DNA of 64,000 nucleotides, taken from Alteromonas gilva. Lineage in GTDB: Bacteria > Pseudomonadota > Gammaproteobacteria > Enterobacterales > Alteromonadaceae. Below are positions 8,300 to 17,503 of this stretch, one piece after another. How positions within the stretch are numbered: the stretch's first letter is position 1; the number at the start of each line of letters is the position of its first letter. Below the pieces are notes generated by a model that worked only from the letters and a program-made list of their open reading frames with translations, was not told the DNA's origin and did not search any database. The DNA is taken from positions 471,934 through 535,933 of the forward strand of contig NZ_JAQQXP010000003.1 in the NCBI RefSeq assembly GCF_028595265.1, given 5' to 3'. Position numbers and translations under genes: made by a program.

Positions 8300-9985
8300 C
8301 TAGCGCTCGAAACCGCCGGTTAAATTACCCGGCTCCGGAGTGCTGTTTGACTTCAAAGGTGTCAATATGGAAGGGCTGGCCGATCCTGAGCGCTCCGGAT
8401 AATCCAGGTTATAGTGTAACCCCCGGCTTTCTGCGCGCTGCATAGCACAGCGCACGATGAGTTCAGCCACAGTGACCAGATTACGCAGCTCTAACAAGTT
8501 ATTGCTGACACGAAAGTTCGAGTAATATTCGGTAATTTCCTGTTCCAGCAGTTTAATTCTGCGCATCGCTCGCTCAAGGCGTTTGTTGGTTCGCACAATG
8601 CCGACATAATCCCACATGAACAGTCGCAATTCGTGCCAGTTGTGCTGAATAATGACTTCCTCATCTGAATTGGTAACTTTGCTCTCATCCCAGGGGGAAA
8701 TCGGCTCTTCAGAAGTGGGTTCATCCAGGCGCGCCAAAATGTGCTGCGCTGCTGAGCGGGCAAATACCACGCACTCAAGCAGCGAGTTTGATGCCATACG
8801 GTTGGCACCGTGCAACCCAGTGTAGGCCACTTCGCCTACCGCATACACATTGTCGAGATCGGTACGGGCATTAATATCGGTCATCACGCCGCCGCAACTA
8901 TAGTGGGCAGCAGGCACAACCGGGATGGGCTCGCGGGTAATATCAATGCCGAGTGACCGGCAGCGACGATAAATATTAGGAAAATGTTTTACGATAAAGT
9001 CAGCGGGTTTGTGGCTGATGTCTAAATACATACAGTCAGCGCCCAGACGTTTCATTTCGTAGTCAATGGCACGTGCTACCACATCCCGTGGCGCCAGTTC
9101 CTTGCGAGGGTCAAACTTTTCCATGAAAGGGGTGCCATCGGCATGCACCAGTTTTGCCCCTTCGCCGCGTAATGCTTCGGAAATCAGAAAGTTGCGGGCC
9201 TGTGGATGAAAAAGGCAGGTGGGATGAAACTGGTTAAACTCCATATTGGCCACGCGACAGCCCGCGCGCCAGGCCATCGCAATGCCGTCACCACTGGCGA
9301 TATCCGGGTTCGAGGTATACTGGTACACTTTACTAGCACCGCCGGTAGCCAGGGTTATAAAGCGGCTGCGGATGACCTCTACCTGCTGGCGTTTGCGGTT
9401 CCACACATACACGCCTTTGCAATGGTTGCTGGCTTGTTCACTTTTAATTAAATCAATGGCGTTATAGCGTTCAAAAATATGAATATTAGGATGCTGTGAC
9501 ACCGCTTCATTCAGGGTGATTTGCAGAGCTTCGCCGGTGGCGTCGGCGGCATGCAGTATGCGCCTGAAACTGTGTCCGCCTTCGCGGGTGAGATGGTAAC
9601 GGTTGTTGCCATCGCCACTGTTATCCTGATCAAAAGGGACACCGTGTTCAATCAGCCATTCCATCGCGCTCTTGGCATTTTGTGCGGTAAAGCGGACAAC
9701 ATCTTCGTCGCACAGATGGGCGCCGGCCTCGAGGGTATCCTGCACATGTGACTCTATGGAGTCGCGTTCGTCGAATACTGCAGCAATGCCACCTTGTGCA
9801 TAGCGTGTAGAACCCTCATTACAGTCGCTTTTACTGACCAGAATAATACGGCAATAATTCGCGAGTGAAAGTGCCAGACTTAAACCGGCGGCGCCAGAGC
9901 CAATAATAAGAACATCACAACTGTGCTCAATATTAGCGTCGCCAGCATTAACCGCTGTATTAGGTGAAGAAGAATTTGAATTCAT
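8300..9985 (-). CDS. nadB: L-aspartate oxidase
   Basis: NadB oxidises L-aspartate to iminoaspartate, the first step of de novo NAD synthesis; quinolinate synthase NadA then uses the product. The 561 residues are a little longer than E. coli NadB (540). The FAD-binding GSGAAGLSLALSLA motif lies near residue 31, and the fumarate-reductase-like blocks follow (STRYAQGGIAAV, EFNQFHPTCLF, SCGGVMTD). The last 25 residues are a Ser/Pro-rich extension. It is divergent from rpoE, as in E. coli, with a 225-base shared upstream region. NAD synthesis is thus represented twice in the window (nadE and nadB), though in separate units. Confidence 0.97.
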   Translation of the reverse strand: MNSNSSSPNTAVNAGDANIEHSCDVLIIGSGAAGLSLALSLANYCRIILVSKSDCNEGSTRYAQGGIAAVFDERDSIESHVQDTLEAGAHLCDEDVVRFTAQNAKSAMEWLIEHGVPFDQDNSGDGNNRYHLTREGGHSFRRILHAADATGEALQITLNEAVSQHPNIHIFERYNAIDLIKSEQASNHCKGVYVWNRKRQQVEVIRSRFITLATGGASKVYQYTSNPDIASGDGIAMAWRAGCRVANMEFNQFHPTCLFHPQARNFLISEALRGEGAKLVHADGTPFMEKFDPRKELAPRDVVARAIDYEMKRLGADCMYLDISHKPADFIVKHFPNIYRRCRSLGIDITREPIPVVPAAHYSCGGVMTDINARTDLDNVYAVGEVAYTGLHGANRMASNSLLECVVFARSAAQHILARLDEPTSEEPISPWDESKVTNSDEEVIIQHNWHELRLFMWDYVGIVRTNKRLERAMRRIKLLEQEITEYYSNFRVSNNLLELRNLVTVAELIVRCAMQRAESRGLHYNLDYPERSGSASPSILTPLKSNSTPEPGNLTGGFER

Positions 9986-10130
9986 GTAGTGTAAGGTTCA
10001 CAATGCGTGATTTCTGGCAAGTCTAATAAAACTCGGCGCAAACGTAAAAGGTTAAACACCATACAAGTGTGCTTTTTCATTAATACCTGGTGTTTAGTTG
10101 GGTTAAATAAAAAAAGATCACACTCTTTGC

Positions 10131-10156
10131 GAACTTTTTGCAAAACACGAAGTCTA
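10131..10156 (+). promoter_or_regulatory. Sigma-E promoter upstream of rpoE
   Basis: The -35 GAACTT at 10131-10136 and -10 GTCTA at 10152-10156 are separated by 15 bases. They match the sigma-E consensus (GGAACTT, then TCTRA/GTCAA) closely, including an A-rich spacer. It sits about 55 bases before the rpoE ATG, as expected for an autoregulated rpoE promoter. Confidence 0.8.
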
Positions 10157-10210
10157 CTCAATTGCTTGCATGAGCTGTTTGGAATTTAGTTAGTAGGAGA
10201 AATAGCTCGA

Positions 10211-10789
10211 ATGAGCGAGCAGATAACTGATCAGCAGTTGGTTGAACGCGTCCAGCGGGGCGATAAAAATGCGTTTAACCTACTGGTAACGCGCTATCAG
10301 CATAAAGTAATGCACCTGGTATCGCGCTATGTGAAAAACACCGGCGATGTAGCAGATGTCACGCAGGAAGCTTTTATTAAAGCGTACCGGGCGTTACCCA
10401 ATTTTCGGGGCGACAGTGCTTTTTACACGTGGTTGTATCGCATAGCCGTAAACAGTGCAAAGAACTATATCGTGGCCCAGGGGCGTAAGCCGCCTGCCAG
10501 CGATGTGGATGCTGATGACGCAGATTACTTTGAAGGCAGCGATGCCTTAAAAGAGCATTCTTCACCAGAACGTAGTGTGTTGACTGATGAGCTGGAAGCA
10601 ACCTTGTATAACGCAATGGAAAAGCTACCAGATGATCTGCGTATGGCAATTACCCTGCGAGAAATCGAAGGATTAAGTTATGAAGAGATTGCAAATGTAA
10701 TGGCTTGCCCTGTTGGCACCGTGCGCTCGAGAATATTCAGAGCCAGGGAAGCCATAGATAAAGTCATTCAACCATTACTGGAAACTTGA
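10211..10789 (+). CDS. rpoE: Envelope-stress sigma factor sigma-E (RpoE)
   Basis: RpoE directs RNA polymerase to envelope-stress genes when unfolded outer membrane proteins trigger cleavage of RseA. The 192 residues match the usual length (191 in E. coli). Region 2 (YQHKVMHLVSRYVKNTGDVADVTQEAFIKAYRALPNFRGDSAFYTWLYRIA) and region 4 (LPDDLRMAITLREIEGLSYEEIANVMACPVGTVRSRIFRARE) are both intact. An AGGAGA ribosome site at 10195-10200 supports the start. A sigma-E promoter lies just upstream, so the gene is autoregulated. It heads the rseA-rseB-rseC operon. Confidence 0.98.
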   Translation: MSEQITDQQLVERVQRGDKNAFNLLVTRYQHKVMHLVSRYVKNTGDVADVTQEAFIKAYRALPNFRGDSAFYTWLYRIAVNSAKNYIVAQGRKPPASDVDADDADYFEGSDALKEHSSPERSVLTDELEATLYNAMEKLPDDLRMAITLREIEGLSYEEIANVMACPVGTVRSRIFRAREAIDKVIQPLLET

Positions 10790-10844
10790 TATTGAGCTTA
10801 AGGGCTTGGATCAGTTAAAGTAGATTTTGAAACGGTGGTCTAGT

Positions 10845-10863
10845 GGCTGGATAGTTACCAGCC
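10845..10863 (+). repeat. Small hairpin in the rpoE-rseA gap
   Basis: GGCTGG at 10845-10850 pairs with CCAGCC at 10858-10863 around a 7-base loop, in the 97-base gap between rpoE and rseA. It has no T-run and is not a classical terminator. It could tune rseA expression relative to rpoE. Confidence 0.35.
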
Positions 10864-10886
10864 GGGCGTAACCAGGAAAGTACTAT

Positions 10887-11477
10887 ATGACGCAGCAACA
10901 CGAAAAATTATCGGCTTTTATGGACGGCGAACTTAATGAAAGTGAGTTTGTTGACAATCTTAAAAACGATAGTGAGTTACTGGCAAAATGGCGAAGCTAC
11001 CATGTAATCCGCAGCGGTTTACGCAAAGAAGCGTCGGTCATGCCGGAGTTTGATATTACTGCTCAGGTTGCGGCAGCTTTAGATGACGAAGCAACTGTCT
11101 TGGCACCGAGGTCAAAATGGAAAACAATGCCTGTTATTGGCAAAATTGTACCCCTGATACGTCAGTCGGGTCAGTTTGCAGTGGCGGCTTCGGTGGCGGC
11201 AGCGGTGATACTGGGCGTTCAGCAAATGAATATGCCGGCTCCGGAAGAACCGTTTACCACTTATCAGACACTGGGTGTCCCTCAGGCAGGGATGGCGCCG
11301 GTAAGTCTGGAACAAAGCAACATGGTGCCGAATACGCAAAATGTAGACAGCGATGCAAAACTGCAAAAACGTCGTCAAATCAATGCGTTGCTTGCCGACC
11401 ATGAACAACAGCTAAAATTAAAGCAAGCTGAAGAACAAGCAAAACACATAGCGGAACCCGAAGCTAACCAGCCTTAA
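10887..11477 (+). CDS. rseA: Anti-sigma-E factor RseA
   Basis: RseA is a single-pass inner membrane protein that holds sigma-E inactive until DegS and RseP cleave it. The 196 residues show the expected order: a cytosolic anti-sigma domain (EKLSAFMDGELNESEF at the start), a membrane segment at about residues 97-112, and a periplasmic tail with a charged, Gln-rich coil at the end. The stop shares one base with the rseB ATG, so the two are translationally coupled. Confidence 0.93.
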   Translation: MTQQHEKLSAFMDGELNESEFVDNLKNDSELLAKWRSYHVIRSGLRKEASVMPEFDITAQVAAALDDEATVLAPRSKWKTMPVIGKIVPLIRQSGQFAVAASVAAAVILGVQQMNMPAPEEPFTTYQTLGVPQAGMAPVSLEQSNMVPNTQNVDSDAKLQKRRQINALLADHEQQLKLKQAEEQAKHIAEPEANQP

Positions 11478-12565
11478 TGAAGAAGTTAACGATGAGATTT
11501 TTAAAACAACGCACTGCTTTGGCAGTGCGTTTGTTGTTTGTGGCAGGCCTGTCTCTTGGCAATCAGGCCTTGGCCCTGCCGCAACAAAGTGCTACCGACA
11601 GCGAGTTACCGGTGCCATCTGACGCGTCGCCGGACAATGAGTCTGAAAGCAATGGTATAGATCAGGTAGAACGGTTGTCTCTTAACGGCTTGGAATGGCT
11701 GGAACGACTGGCACAAGCTAACCGACAATCTAATTTTGAAGTGTCATTTGTGCTTACCCGTCCCGGTCAGGAAGTTATTCCCTACTTGTGGCGTCACGCG
11801 CTGCTCGAAAACGGACTGGAAGCTGAGCAGCTGAATTTACAAAATGGCCCTGGCCAGGAAATGATTCGGCTTGGTAATGTCGTCAGTGTATTTGAGCCGG
11901 ATGTACAACCTTACAGTATTTACGCTGATGCGATCACCGGGCCACTGCCCAGTGATTTGTTGTATGAGCCGCAGGCGCTGGTGGATGCCTATCAGTTTAT
12001 CACCATCGGGCGAACGCGGGTTTCCGGTCGGCCAGCGCAACAACTGCGTATCGTTAGCCGTGACAACAAACGTTACAATTACCAGCTGTGGCTTGACGAA
12101 GAAACCGGCATGCTGCTCAAGCTTAATATGGTAGATTTACAGGGCGCGTTGTTGGAACAAGTGCAGGTGACGGGCATAAAAGTCAGTCCGGAGCCTGCGC
12201 CATACTTTGCCAAAATCAACCCTCAGGCGTTGCCCAGCGCCGTGGCCATGACGCCAAAAACGCGTCAGCATCAGTGGGAAGTCCAGTTTATTCCAGTGGG
12301 TATGCAGGAAATTAAGCGCGAGACCCGCCGACTTGCAATGACCGGGCAGGTAGTTGAATACAAGTTATTCAGTGATGGCATGGTTGATGTATCCGTTTAC
12401 GTCCAGCCGGCCCATGATTCTCTCGACTCCGATGTAGTACTGCGCCATTCCACCAATACCTTCCTGTCGCTCACCACCGGGCAGATACAAATTACTGTGA
12501 TTGGCAAAGTGCCGCCGGCCACAGCCTATGAGATCGCCCATTCGTTGCGTGCAGTGGGGACCTGA
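11477..12565 (+). CDS. rseB: Sigma-E regulatory protein RseB
   Basis: RseB is periplasmic, binds RseA to protect it from DegS, and senses mislocalised lipopolysaccharide or lipoprotein. The 362 residues include an N-terminal signal peptide (hydrophobic run LLFVAGLSLGNQALA). A MucB/RseB-type large domain follows (NGLEWLERLAQANRQSNFEVSFV near residue 70) and then a C-terminal domain. A second ATG at 11492 is also possible. The stop overlaps the rseC start by one base. Confidence 0.95.
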   Translation: MKKLTMRFLKQRTALAVRLLFVAGLSLGNQALALPQQSATDSELPVPSDASPDNESESNGIDQVERLSLNGLEWLERLAQANRQSNFEVSFVLTRPGQEVIPYLWRHALLENGLEAEQLNLQNGPGQEMIRLGNVVSVFEPDVQPYSIYADAITGPLPSDLLYEPQALVDAYQFITIGRTRVSGRPAQQLRIVSRDNKRYNYQLWLDEETGMLLKLNMVDLQGALLEQVQVTGIKVSPEPAPYFAKINPQALPSAVAMTPKTRQHQWEVQFIPVGMQEIKRETRRLAMTGQVVEYKLFSDGMVDVSVYVQPAHDSLDSDVVLRHSTNTFLSLTTGQIQITVIGKVPPATAYEIAHSLRAVGT

Positions 12566-13014
12566 TGATTACCGAGACAGCCAAAGTTGTGGCGGTGGAC
12601 GATGATTTAATTACAGTGAGTGCCTCGGTGAAAACCGGCTGCAGTCAGTGTCAGCTGAGCAGTGATTGCGGCACCAGTGCGGTGGCAAAAGCGTTTACCC
12701 CGCGTCAACAGCTCCTGTCACTGCGTTCGCCATTGCCGCTGCGCGTTGGAGACCATGTTGTGATCGGCATTCCTGAGCAACGCGTGTTGTTAGCCTCCTG
12801 GTTGTTGTATATCGTGCCATTGTTGAGCCTGGTGGGCAGTACGGTATTGCTAAGTCAGTTTACCGCCTGGCATGAACTGGTGGTGTTTGCCATTGGGCTG
12901 TTGCTGTCGAGCGCCAGTTTGTGGCTGGTTTCACGGTTTTTCAAGCGCCAACAACACAGCCGTTTTGAGCCGGTGATCATCACTCAGAAGCCCAACAAGG
13001 CGCTGCCACTCTAA
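12565..13014 (+). CDS. rseC: SoxR-reducing system / sigma-E operon protein RseC
   Basis: The 149 residues show the RseC pattern: a short N-terminal domain with clustered cysteines (CSQCQLSSDCG at about residues 23-33) and two membrane helices at about residues 75-95 and 100-120. RseC is an inner membrane protein tied to SoxR reduction and the Rsx/Rnf complex in enterobacteria; its role in sigma-E control is minor. It is the last gene of the rpoE operon, with one-base overlap to rseB. Confidence 0.92.
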   Translation: MITETAKVVAVDDDLITVSASVKTGCSQCQLSSDCGTSAVAKAFTPRQQLLSLRSPLPLRVGDHVVIGIPEQRVLLASWLLYIVPLLSLVGSTVLLSQFTAWHELVVFAIGLLLSSASLWLVSRFFKRQQHSRFEPVIITQKPNKALPL

Positions 13015-13043
13015 TCCCATCAGCAAACCAAAGCCGGTCAATG

Positions 13044-13072
13044 GCGAATAGTTAAGCTTGATATTCGCTTTT
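13044..13072 (+). terminator. Possible weak terminator after rseC
   Basis: GCGAATA at 13044-13050 pairs with TATTCGC at 13062-13068, followed by TTTT. The stem is only 7 bp with an 11-base loop, so termination would be partial at best before lepA. Confidence 0.4.
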
Positions 13073-13193
13073 AAGGCAATAAGTAGGTAAAATCCGCATC
13101 CTCGAACGGTGTCTGGGTGATTCGGCTAGCTTATTTTTCAGCCATATCGACAGGCGATTGAACAAATTATTTTGTAGGTAATTTCCAAGCATT

Positions 13194-14990
13194 ATGCAAC
13201 ATAAGCACATACGCAACTTCTCTATCATTGCGCACATCGACCACGGTAAGTCGACATTGTCGGATCGGCTGATTCAACATTGCGGAGGCTTAACCGAACG
13301 AGAAATGGCTGCGCAGGTCCTGGACTCCATGGATTTAGAAAGAGAACGGGGAATTACGATTAAGGCGCAGAGTGTGACACTCGACTATAAAGCGCGAGAC
13401 GGTGAAACCTATCAGCTCAACTTTATCGATACCCCCGGGCACGTAGACTTTAGCTATGAAGTATCCCGTTCATTAGCAGCTTGTGAAGGCGCGCTGTTAG
13501 TGGTCGATGCTGGTCAGGGCGTTGAGGCGCAAACGGTAGCAAACTGTTATACCGCTATCGATATGGACATGGAAGTGGTGCCTATCCTGAACAAGATTGA
13601 CCTGCCTCAGGCCGAGCCTGATCGGGTCGCTGAAGAAATCGAAGATATTATTGGCATAGACGCCCTGGATGCGGTGCATTGCTCGGCTAAAACCGGCATC
13701 GGCATTGAAGATGTGCTGGAAGTTATCGTTAAACAGATCCCACCGCCAGAGGGCGACCTGGATGCGCCGCTCAAGGCACTTATCGTCGATTCCTGGTTCG
13801 ATAATTATCAGGGCGTTGTCTCACTGGTGCGTATTGTTGAAGGCCAGCTTAACGTCAAAGACAAAATTCAGATCATGTCTAATGGTCAGGTACACCAGGC
13901 AGATAAAATTGGTGTGTTTACACCTAAACCGGTTGAACGCAAAACCCTGAAGGCCGGTGAGGTTGGTTTTATCATTGCTGGTATCAAAGAAATTCACGGT
14001 GCGCCAGTGGGCGATACGATTACCCTGGCTAAAGCACCGGCAGAAAAGATGCTGCCCGGCTTTAAAAAAGTAAAACCACAGGTTTATGCGGGAGTATTCC
14101 CGGTAAGCTCTGATGACTACGAAGATTTCCGTGATGCATTGAACAAGCTCAGCCTCAATGACGCCTCGCTGTTTTTTGAGCCGGAGAGCTCCGCTGCACT
14201 GGGCTTTGGTTTTCGGGTTGGCTTCCTCGGTATGCTGCACATGGAAATCGTTCAGGAGCGCCTCGAACGCGAGTACGATCTGGATTTGATTACGACGGCA
14301 CCAACGGTAAATTATCAGGTGTTAAAAACCAACGGTGATCTCATCGAGGTTGATAATCCATCCAAACTGCCTGCCATTAACGATATAGAAGAAATTCGTG
14401 AGCCCATGGTAGAAGCCAGTATTCTGGTGCCACAGGAATATCTCGGTAATGTGATAACGCTGTGCGTAGAAAAGCGAGGGATGCAAACCAATATGAGCTA
14501 CCACGGCAAGCAAGTGGCTGTGGTGTATGAGTTGCCGATGGCCGAAGTGGTTCTGGATTTCTTTGACAGGCTCAAGTCAACAAGCCGCGGCTTTGCGTCC
14601 CTGGATTATAGTTTTAAACGTTTCCAAAGCTCGGATATGGTGCGCCTGGATATTCTTATTAACGGCGAGCGGGTTGATGCGTTAGCCGTCATCACGCACA
14701 AAGAGAACGCTCAGTCACGCGGGCGTGATCTGGTCGAAAAGTTGCGTGAGCTTATTCCAAGACAAATGTTTGATATTGCTATTCAGGCTGCTATTGGTAA
14801 TCACGTGGTTGCCCGTAGTACAGTAAAACAGCTACGTAAAAACGTAATCGCCAAGTGTTATGGTGGTGACGTGAGCCGTAAGAAAAAACTGCTGCAAAAG
14901 CAAAAGGAAGGTAAAAAACGGATGAAGCAGGTGGGTAATGTGGAACTTCCACAGGACGCGTTCCTGGCCGTATTGAAGGTATCAAAATAA
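13194..14990 (+). CDS. lepA: Elongation factor 4 (LepA)
   Basis: LepA is a ribosome-bound GTPase related to EF-G that affects translation initiation and ribosome assembly. The 598 residues are full length. G1 (AHIDHGKST), G3 (DTPGH) and G4 (NKID) motifs are present, and the LepA-specific C-terminal domain ends in the usual RKKKLLQKQKEGKKRMKQVG block. The stop overlaps the lepB start by one base, so it forms an operon with lepB-rnc-era. Confidence 0.98.
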   Translation: MQHKHIRNFSIIAHIDHGKSTLSDRLIQHCGGLTEREMAAQVLDSMDLERERGITIKAQSVTLDYKARDGETYQLNFIDTPGHVDFSYEVSRSLAACEGALLVVDAGQGVEAQTVANCYTAIDMDMEVVPILNKIDLPQAEPDRVAEEIEDIIGIDALDAVHCSAKTGIGIEDVLEVIVKQIPPPEGDLDAPLKALIVDSWFDNYQGVVSLVRIVEGQLNVKDKIQIMSNGQVHQADKIGVFTPKPVERKTLKAGEVGFIIAGIKEIHGAPVGDTITLAKAPAEKMLPGFKKVKPQVYAGVFPVSSDDYEDFRDALNKLSLNDASLFFEPESSAALGFGFRVGFLGMLHMEIVQERLEREYDLDLITTAPTVNYQVLKTNGDLIEVDNPSKLPAINDIEEIREPMVEASILVPQEYLGNVITLCVEKRGMQTNMSYHGKQVAVVYELPMAEVVLDFFDRLKSTSRGFASLDYSFKRFQSSDMVRLDILINGERVDALAVITHKENAQSRGRDLVEKLRELIPRQMFDIAIQAAIGNHVVARSTVKQLRKNVIAKCYGGDVSRKKKLLQKQKEGKKRMKQVGNVELPQDAFLAVLKVSK

Positions 14991-15892
14991 TGGCAAATTA
15001 TTTTTCGATTTTATTAGTAATACTAACCGTCGGCTCTGGCTTGATCTGGCTTGTTGATTCACTGGTTTTTGCACCCAAACGCAAGGCGCGCCGCGAAGCG
15101 TTAGCCGGTCATGGTGAGTCGGCGTTAGCACCGAATGAGGAATTGCCCTACATTGTGGATACTGCGCAGCAAATTTTTCCGGTGATTGCGTTTGTGCTGG
15201 TGTTGCGTTCTTTTTTATATGAACCCTTTCAAATACCGTCGGGTTCAATGATGCCTACGTTGCTGGTGGGCGATTTTATTTTGGTTGAAAAGTACGCCTA
15301 TGGCTTAAAAGATCCCGTCTTTCGCCATAAATTCATCGATACGGGAAAACCCGAGCGCGGCGATGTAGTGGTGTTTAAGTATCCTGAAGAGCCTACTGTA
15401 GATTACATTAAACGCGTGGTGGGTTTACCCGGCGATACGGTGATCTATCGTGATAAGAAGGTTTATGTTAAGCCGCGCTGCGACAGCGGGCAAGACTGTG
15501 CGCCCCAGGCAGTGATGGCGCAGGAATTTGTAAACAGTGGCGAGTTTGTGCAAAACCTGGCCCCGTTAAAACGCGTCACTGAAACACTCGGTGACGTGAA
15601 GCATGATATTTTGCAACACCCGGTATCCGAAGCCCATCCATCCAATTTTTATACCCAACCGGGTACAAAAATGAATGAGTGGATTGTTCCTGAAGATCAG
15701 TACTTTGTACTGGGTGACAACCGTGATAACAGTCGCGACAGTCGTTTTTGGGGCTTCGTACCGGATGAGAATTTAGTTGGCCAGGCGGTCGCTATCTGGA
15801 TTAGCTTTGAGTTTGAGCGTGATCCGGACAGTTGGTTACCCTCGTGGATTCCGTCGGGTGTGCGGTTTAACCGGATCGGTGGCATCGAATAA
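14990..15892 (+). CDS. lepB: Signal peptidase I
   Basis: LepB cleaves signal peptides from exported proteins at the outer face of the inner membrane. There are two N-terminal membrane helices (about 5-25 and 60-77). The Ser/Lys dyad is visible as Ser86 in PSGSMMPT and Lys141 in DYIKRVVGLPGD, and the GDNRDNSRDSRFWGFV box follows. The 300 residues are slightly shorter than in E. coli (324). It is joined by single-base overlaps to lepA and rnc. Confidence 0.97.
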   Translation: MANYFSILLVILTVGSGLIWLVDSLVFAPKRKARREALAGHGESALAPNEELPYIVDTAQQIFPVIAFVLVLRSFLYEPFQIPSGSMMPTLLVGDFILVEKYAYGLKDPVFRHKFIDTGKPERGDVVVFKYPEEPTVDYIKRVVGLPGDTVIYRDKKVYVKPRCDSGQDCAPQAVMAQEFVNSGEFVQNLAPLKRVTETLGDVKHDILQHPVSEAHPSNFYTQPGTKMNEWIVPEDQYFVLGDNRDNSRDSRFWGFVPDENLVGQAVAIWISFEFERDPDSWLPSWIPSGVRFNRIGGIE

Positions 15893-16575
15893 TGATCGGT
15901 ATTGATCGTTACGCCAGATTGTCTCAGTATCTGGGCTATCAATTTGTTGATCAGAGTTTGCTCAAACAGGCGTTAACCCATCGCAGTGCCGCTAAACTTC
16001 ACAATGAACGCCTCGAATTTTTAGGCGACGCGGTTCTGGGCATGGTCGTCGCGCAAGCATTATACAGTCGTTTCCCAACCGTGCCGGAAGGCAAACTTAC
16101 CCGCATGCGCTCTTCGTTAGTGAAAGGCGATACCCTGGCCGAGCTTGGCCGTGAGGCGGATGTAGGTCAGTTGCTTGAATTAGGGCCGGGCGAGCTCAAA
16201 AGTGGTGGTCACCGCCGCGGGTCGATTATTGCTGATGCAATGGAGGCCATATTTGGCGCGATTTACTTAGAAGCCGGGCTGGAGATCACTTCTGAAGTGA
16301 TATTGCGCCTGCTACAGTCGCGTATAAAGAAACTCGATCCTAATGAACACCCTAAAGATGCAAAAACCCGGTTACAGGAGTACTTGCAGTCGCGTAAACT
16401 GCCTTTGCCGGTCTATGAAGTCGTTCATATCAGTGGTCAGGATCATGATCAGACCTTTGAGGTGCATTGCCATATTGAATCGATGAATAAACCCATGAAA
16501 GGCGTCGGCAGCAGCCGCCGCAAAGCCGAACAACAGGCTGCCCGCACGGCACTGGAGATACTCTGTAATGACTGA
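15892..16575 (+). CDS. rnc: Ribonuclease III
   Basis: RNase III cuts double-stranded RNA, including the rRNA precursor. The 227 residues carry the signature NERLEFLGDAVLG near residue 38 and a C-terminal dsRNA-binding domain ending in SSRRKAEQQAARTALE. It overlaps lepB by one base and era by 8 bases, the usual rnc-era coupling. Confidence 0.98.
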   Translation: MIGIDRYARLSQYLGYQFVDQSLLKQALTHRSAAKLHNERLEFLGDAVLGMVVAQALYSRFPTVPEGKLTRMRSSLVKGDTLAELGREADVGQLLELGPGELKSGGHRRGSIIADAMEAIFGAIYLEAGLEITSEVILRLLQSRIKKLDPNEHPKDAKTRLQEYLQSRKLPLPVYEVVHISGQDHDQTFEVHCHIESMNKPMKGVGSSRRKAEQQAARTALEILCND

Positions 16576-17494
16576 TTCTGAACTTCCTGATATACCAGAA
16601 GCTGAAACACGCTGTGGTTTAGTGGCCATTGTAGGGCGTCCTAACGTGGGTAAGTCAACCTTACTCAATCGATTGCTCGGGCAAAAGGTGAGTATCACCT
16701 CCCGCAAGCCACAGACCACCCGGCACCGTATACTGGGTATCGACACTGACGGCGATTGCCAGACCGTGTATATCGACACTCCCGGCTTGCACGCGGAAGA
16801 AAAACGCACTATTAACCGCCTGATGAATCGTGCTGCATCCAGCTCCTTAGGTGAGGTGAGCCTGGTATTGTTTGTGGTTGAAGGTACGCGCTGGACCACT
16901 GACGATGAATTGGTGTTAAACAAGGTTAAGCAATCAGGTTTACCCTGTATCCTGGTGGTGAACAAGTTAGATAAAGTCAACGACGAAGCGTCGCTTATTG
17001 CACAGTTGCAAAAGTTATGTGCAATGCATGATTTTGAAGAAGTCATGCCGCTGAGCGCCAAGCAGGCAAAGCAGGTTGAACGGCTACGCGAGCTGGTCAG
17101 ACGGCGACAACCTCAGAGTGAATTTTATTTTCCCGAAGACTATATCACTGACCGTTCCAGTCGTTTTATGGCGGCCGAAATTATTCGTGAGAAGCTGATG
17201 CGTTTTACCGGTGATGAATTACCTTATTCAACAACGGTGGAGATTGAGCAGTTTAAACTGGGTGATAACGGGGTCTACCGCATTAACGGCCTCATACTGG
17301 TTGAGCGTGAAACGCAGAAGCGTATGGTCATTGGTAAAGGAGGTAAACACCTTCGTACCATTGGAGAACAAGCCCGGTTAGATATGGAACGATTGTTCGA
17401 CAACAAGGTGTTTTTAGAACTGTGGGTGAAAGTGAAATCAGGCTGGGCTGACGATGAGCGGGCATTACGCTCACTAGGCTACGGCGAGGACTGA
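16568..17494 (+). CDS. era: GTPase Era
   Basis: Era binds 16S rRNA near its 3' end and checks 30S maturation. The 308 residues show G1 GRPNVGKST, G3 DTPGLH, G4 NKLD and a C-terminal KH domain (GKGGKHLRTIGEQARLDME). In many relatives recO and pdxJ follow era; here pdxH follows after 9 bases. Confidence 0.98.
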   Translation: MTDSELPDIPEAETRCGLVAIVGRPNVGKSTLLNRLLGQKVSITSRKPQTTRHRILGIDTDGDCQTVYIDTPGLHAEEKRTINRLMNRAASSSLGEVSLVLFVVEGTRWTTDDELVLNKVKQSGLPCILVVNKLDKVNDEASLIAQLQKLCAMHDFEEVMPLSAKQAKQVERLRELVRRRQPQSEFYFPEDYITDRSSRFMAAEIIREKLMRFTGDELPYSTTVEIEQFKLGDNGVYRINGLILVERETQKRMVIGKGGKHLRTIGEQARLDMERLFDNKVFLELWVKVKSGWADDERALRSLGYGED

Positions 17495-17503
17495 GGATTT
17501 GTT

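Noticed and set aside
10007..10189. 60-codon ORF between nadB and rpoE
   Set aside because: It overlaps the sigma-E promoter, has no ribosome site and a random-looking, Lys/Arg-rich sequence.
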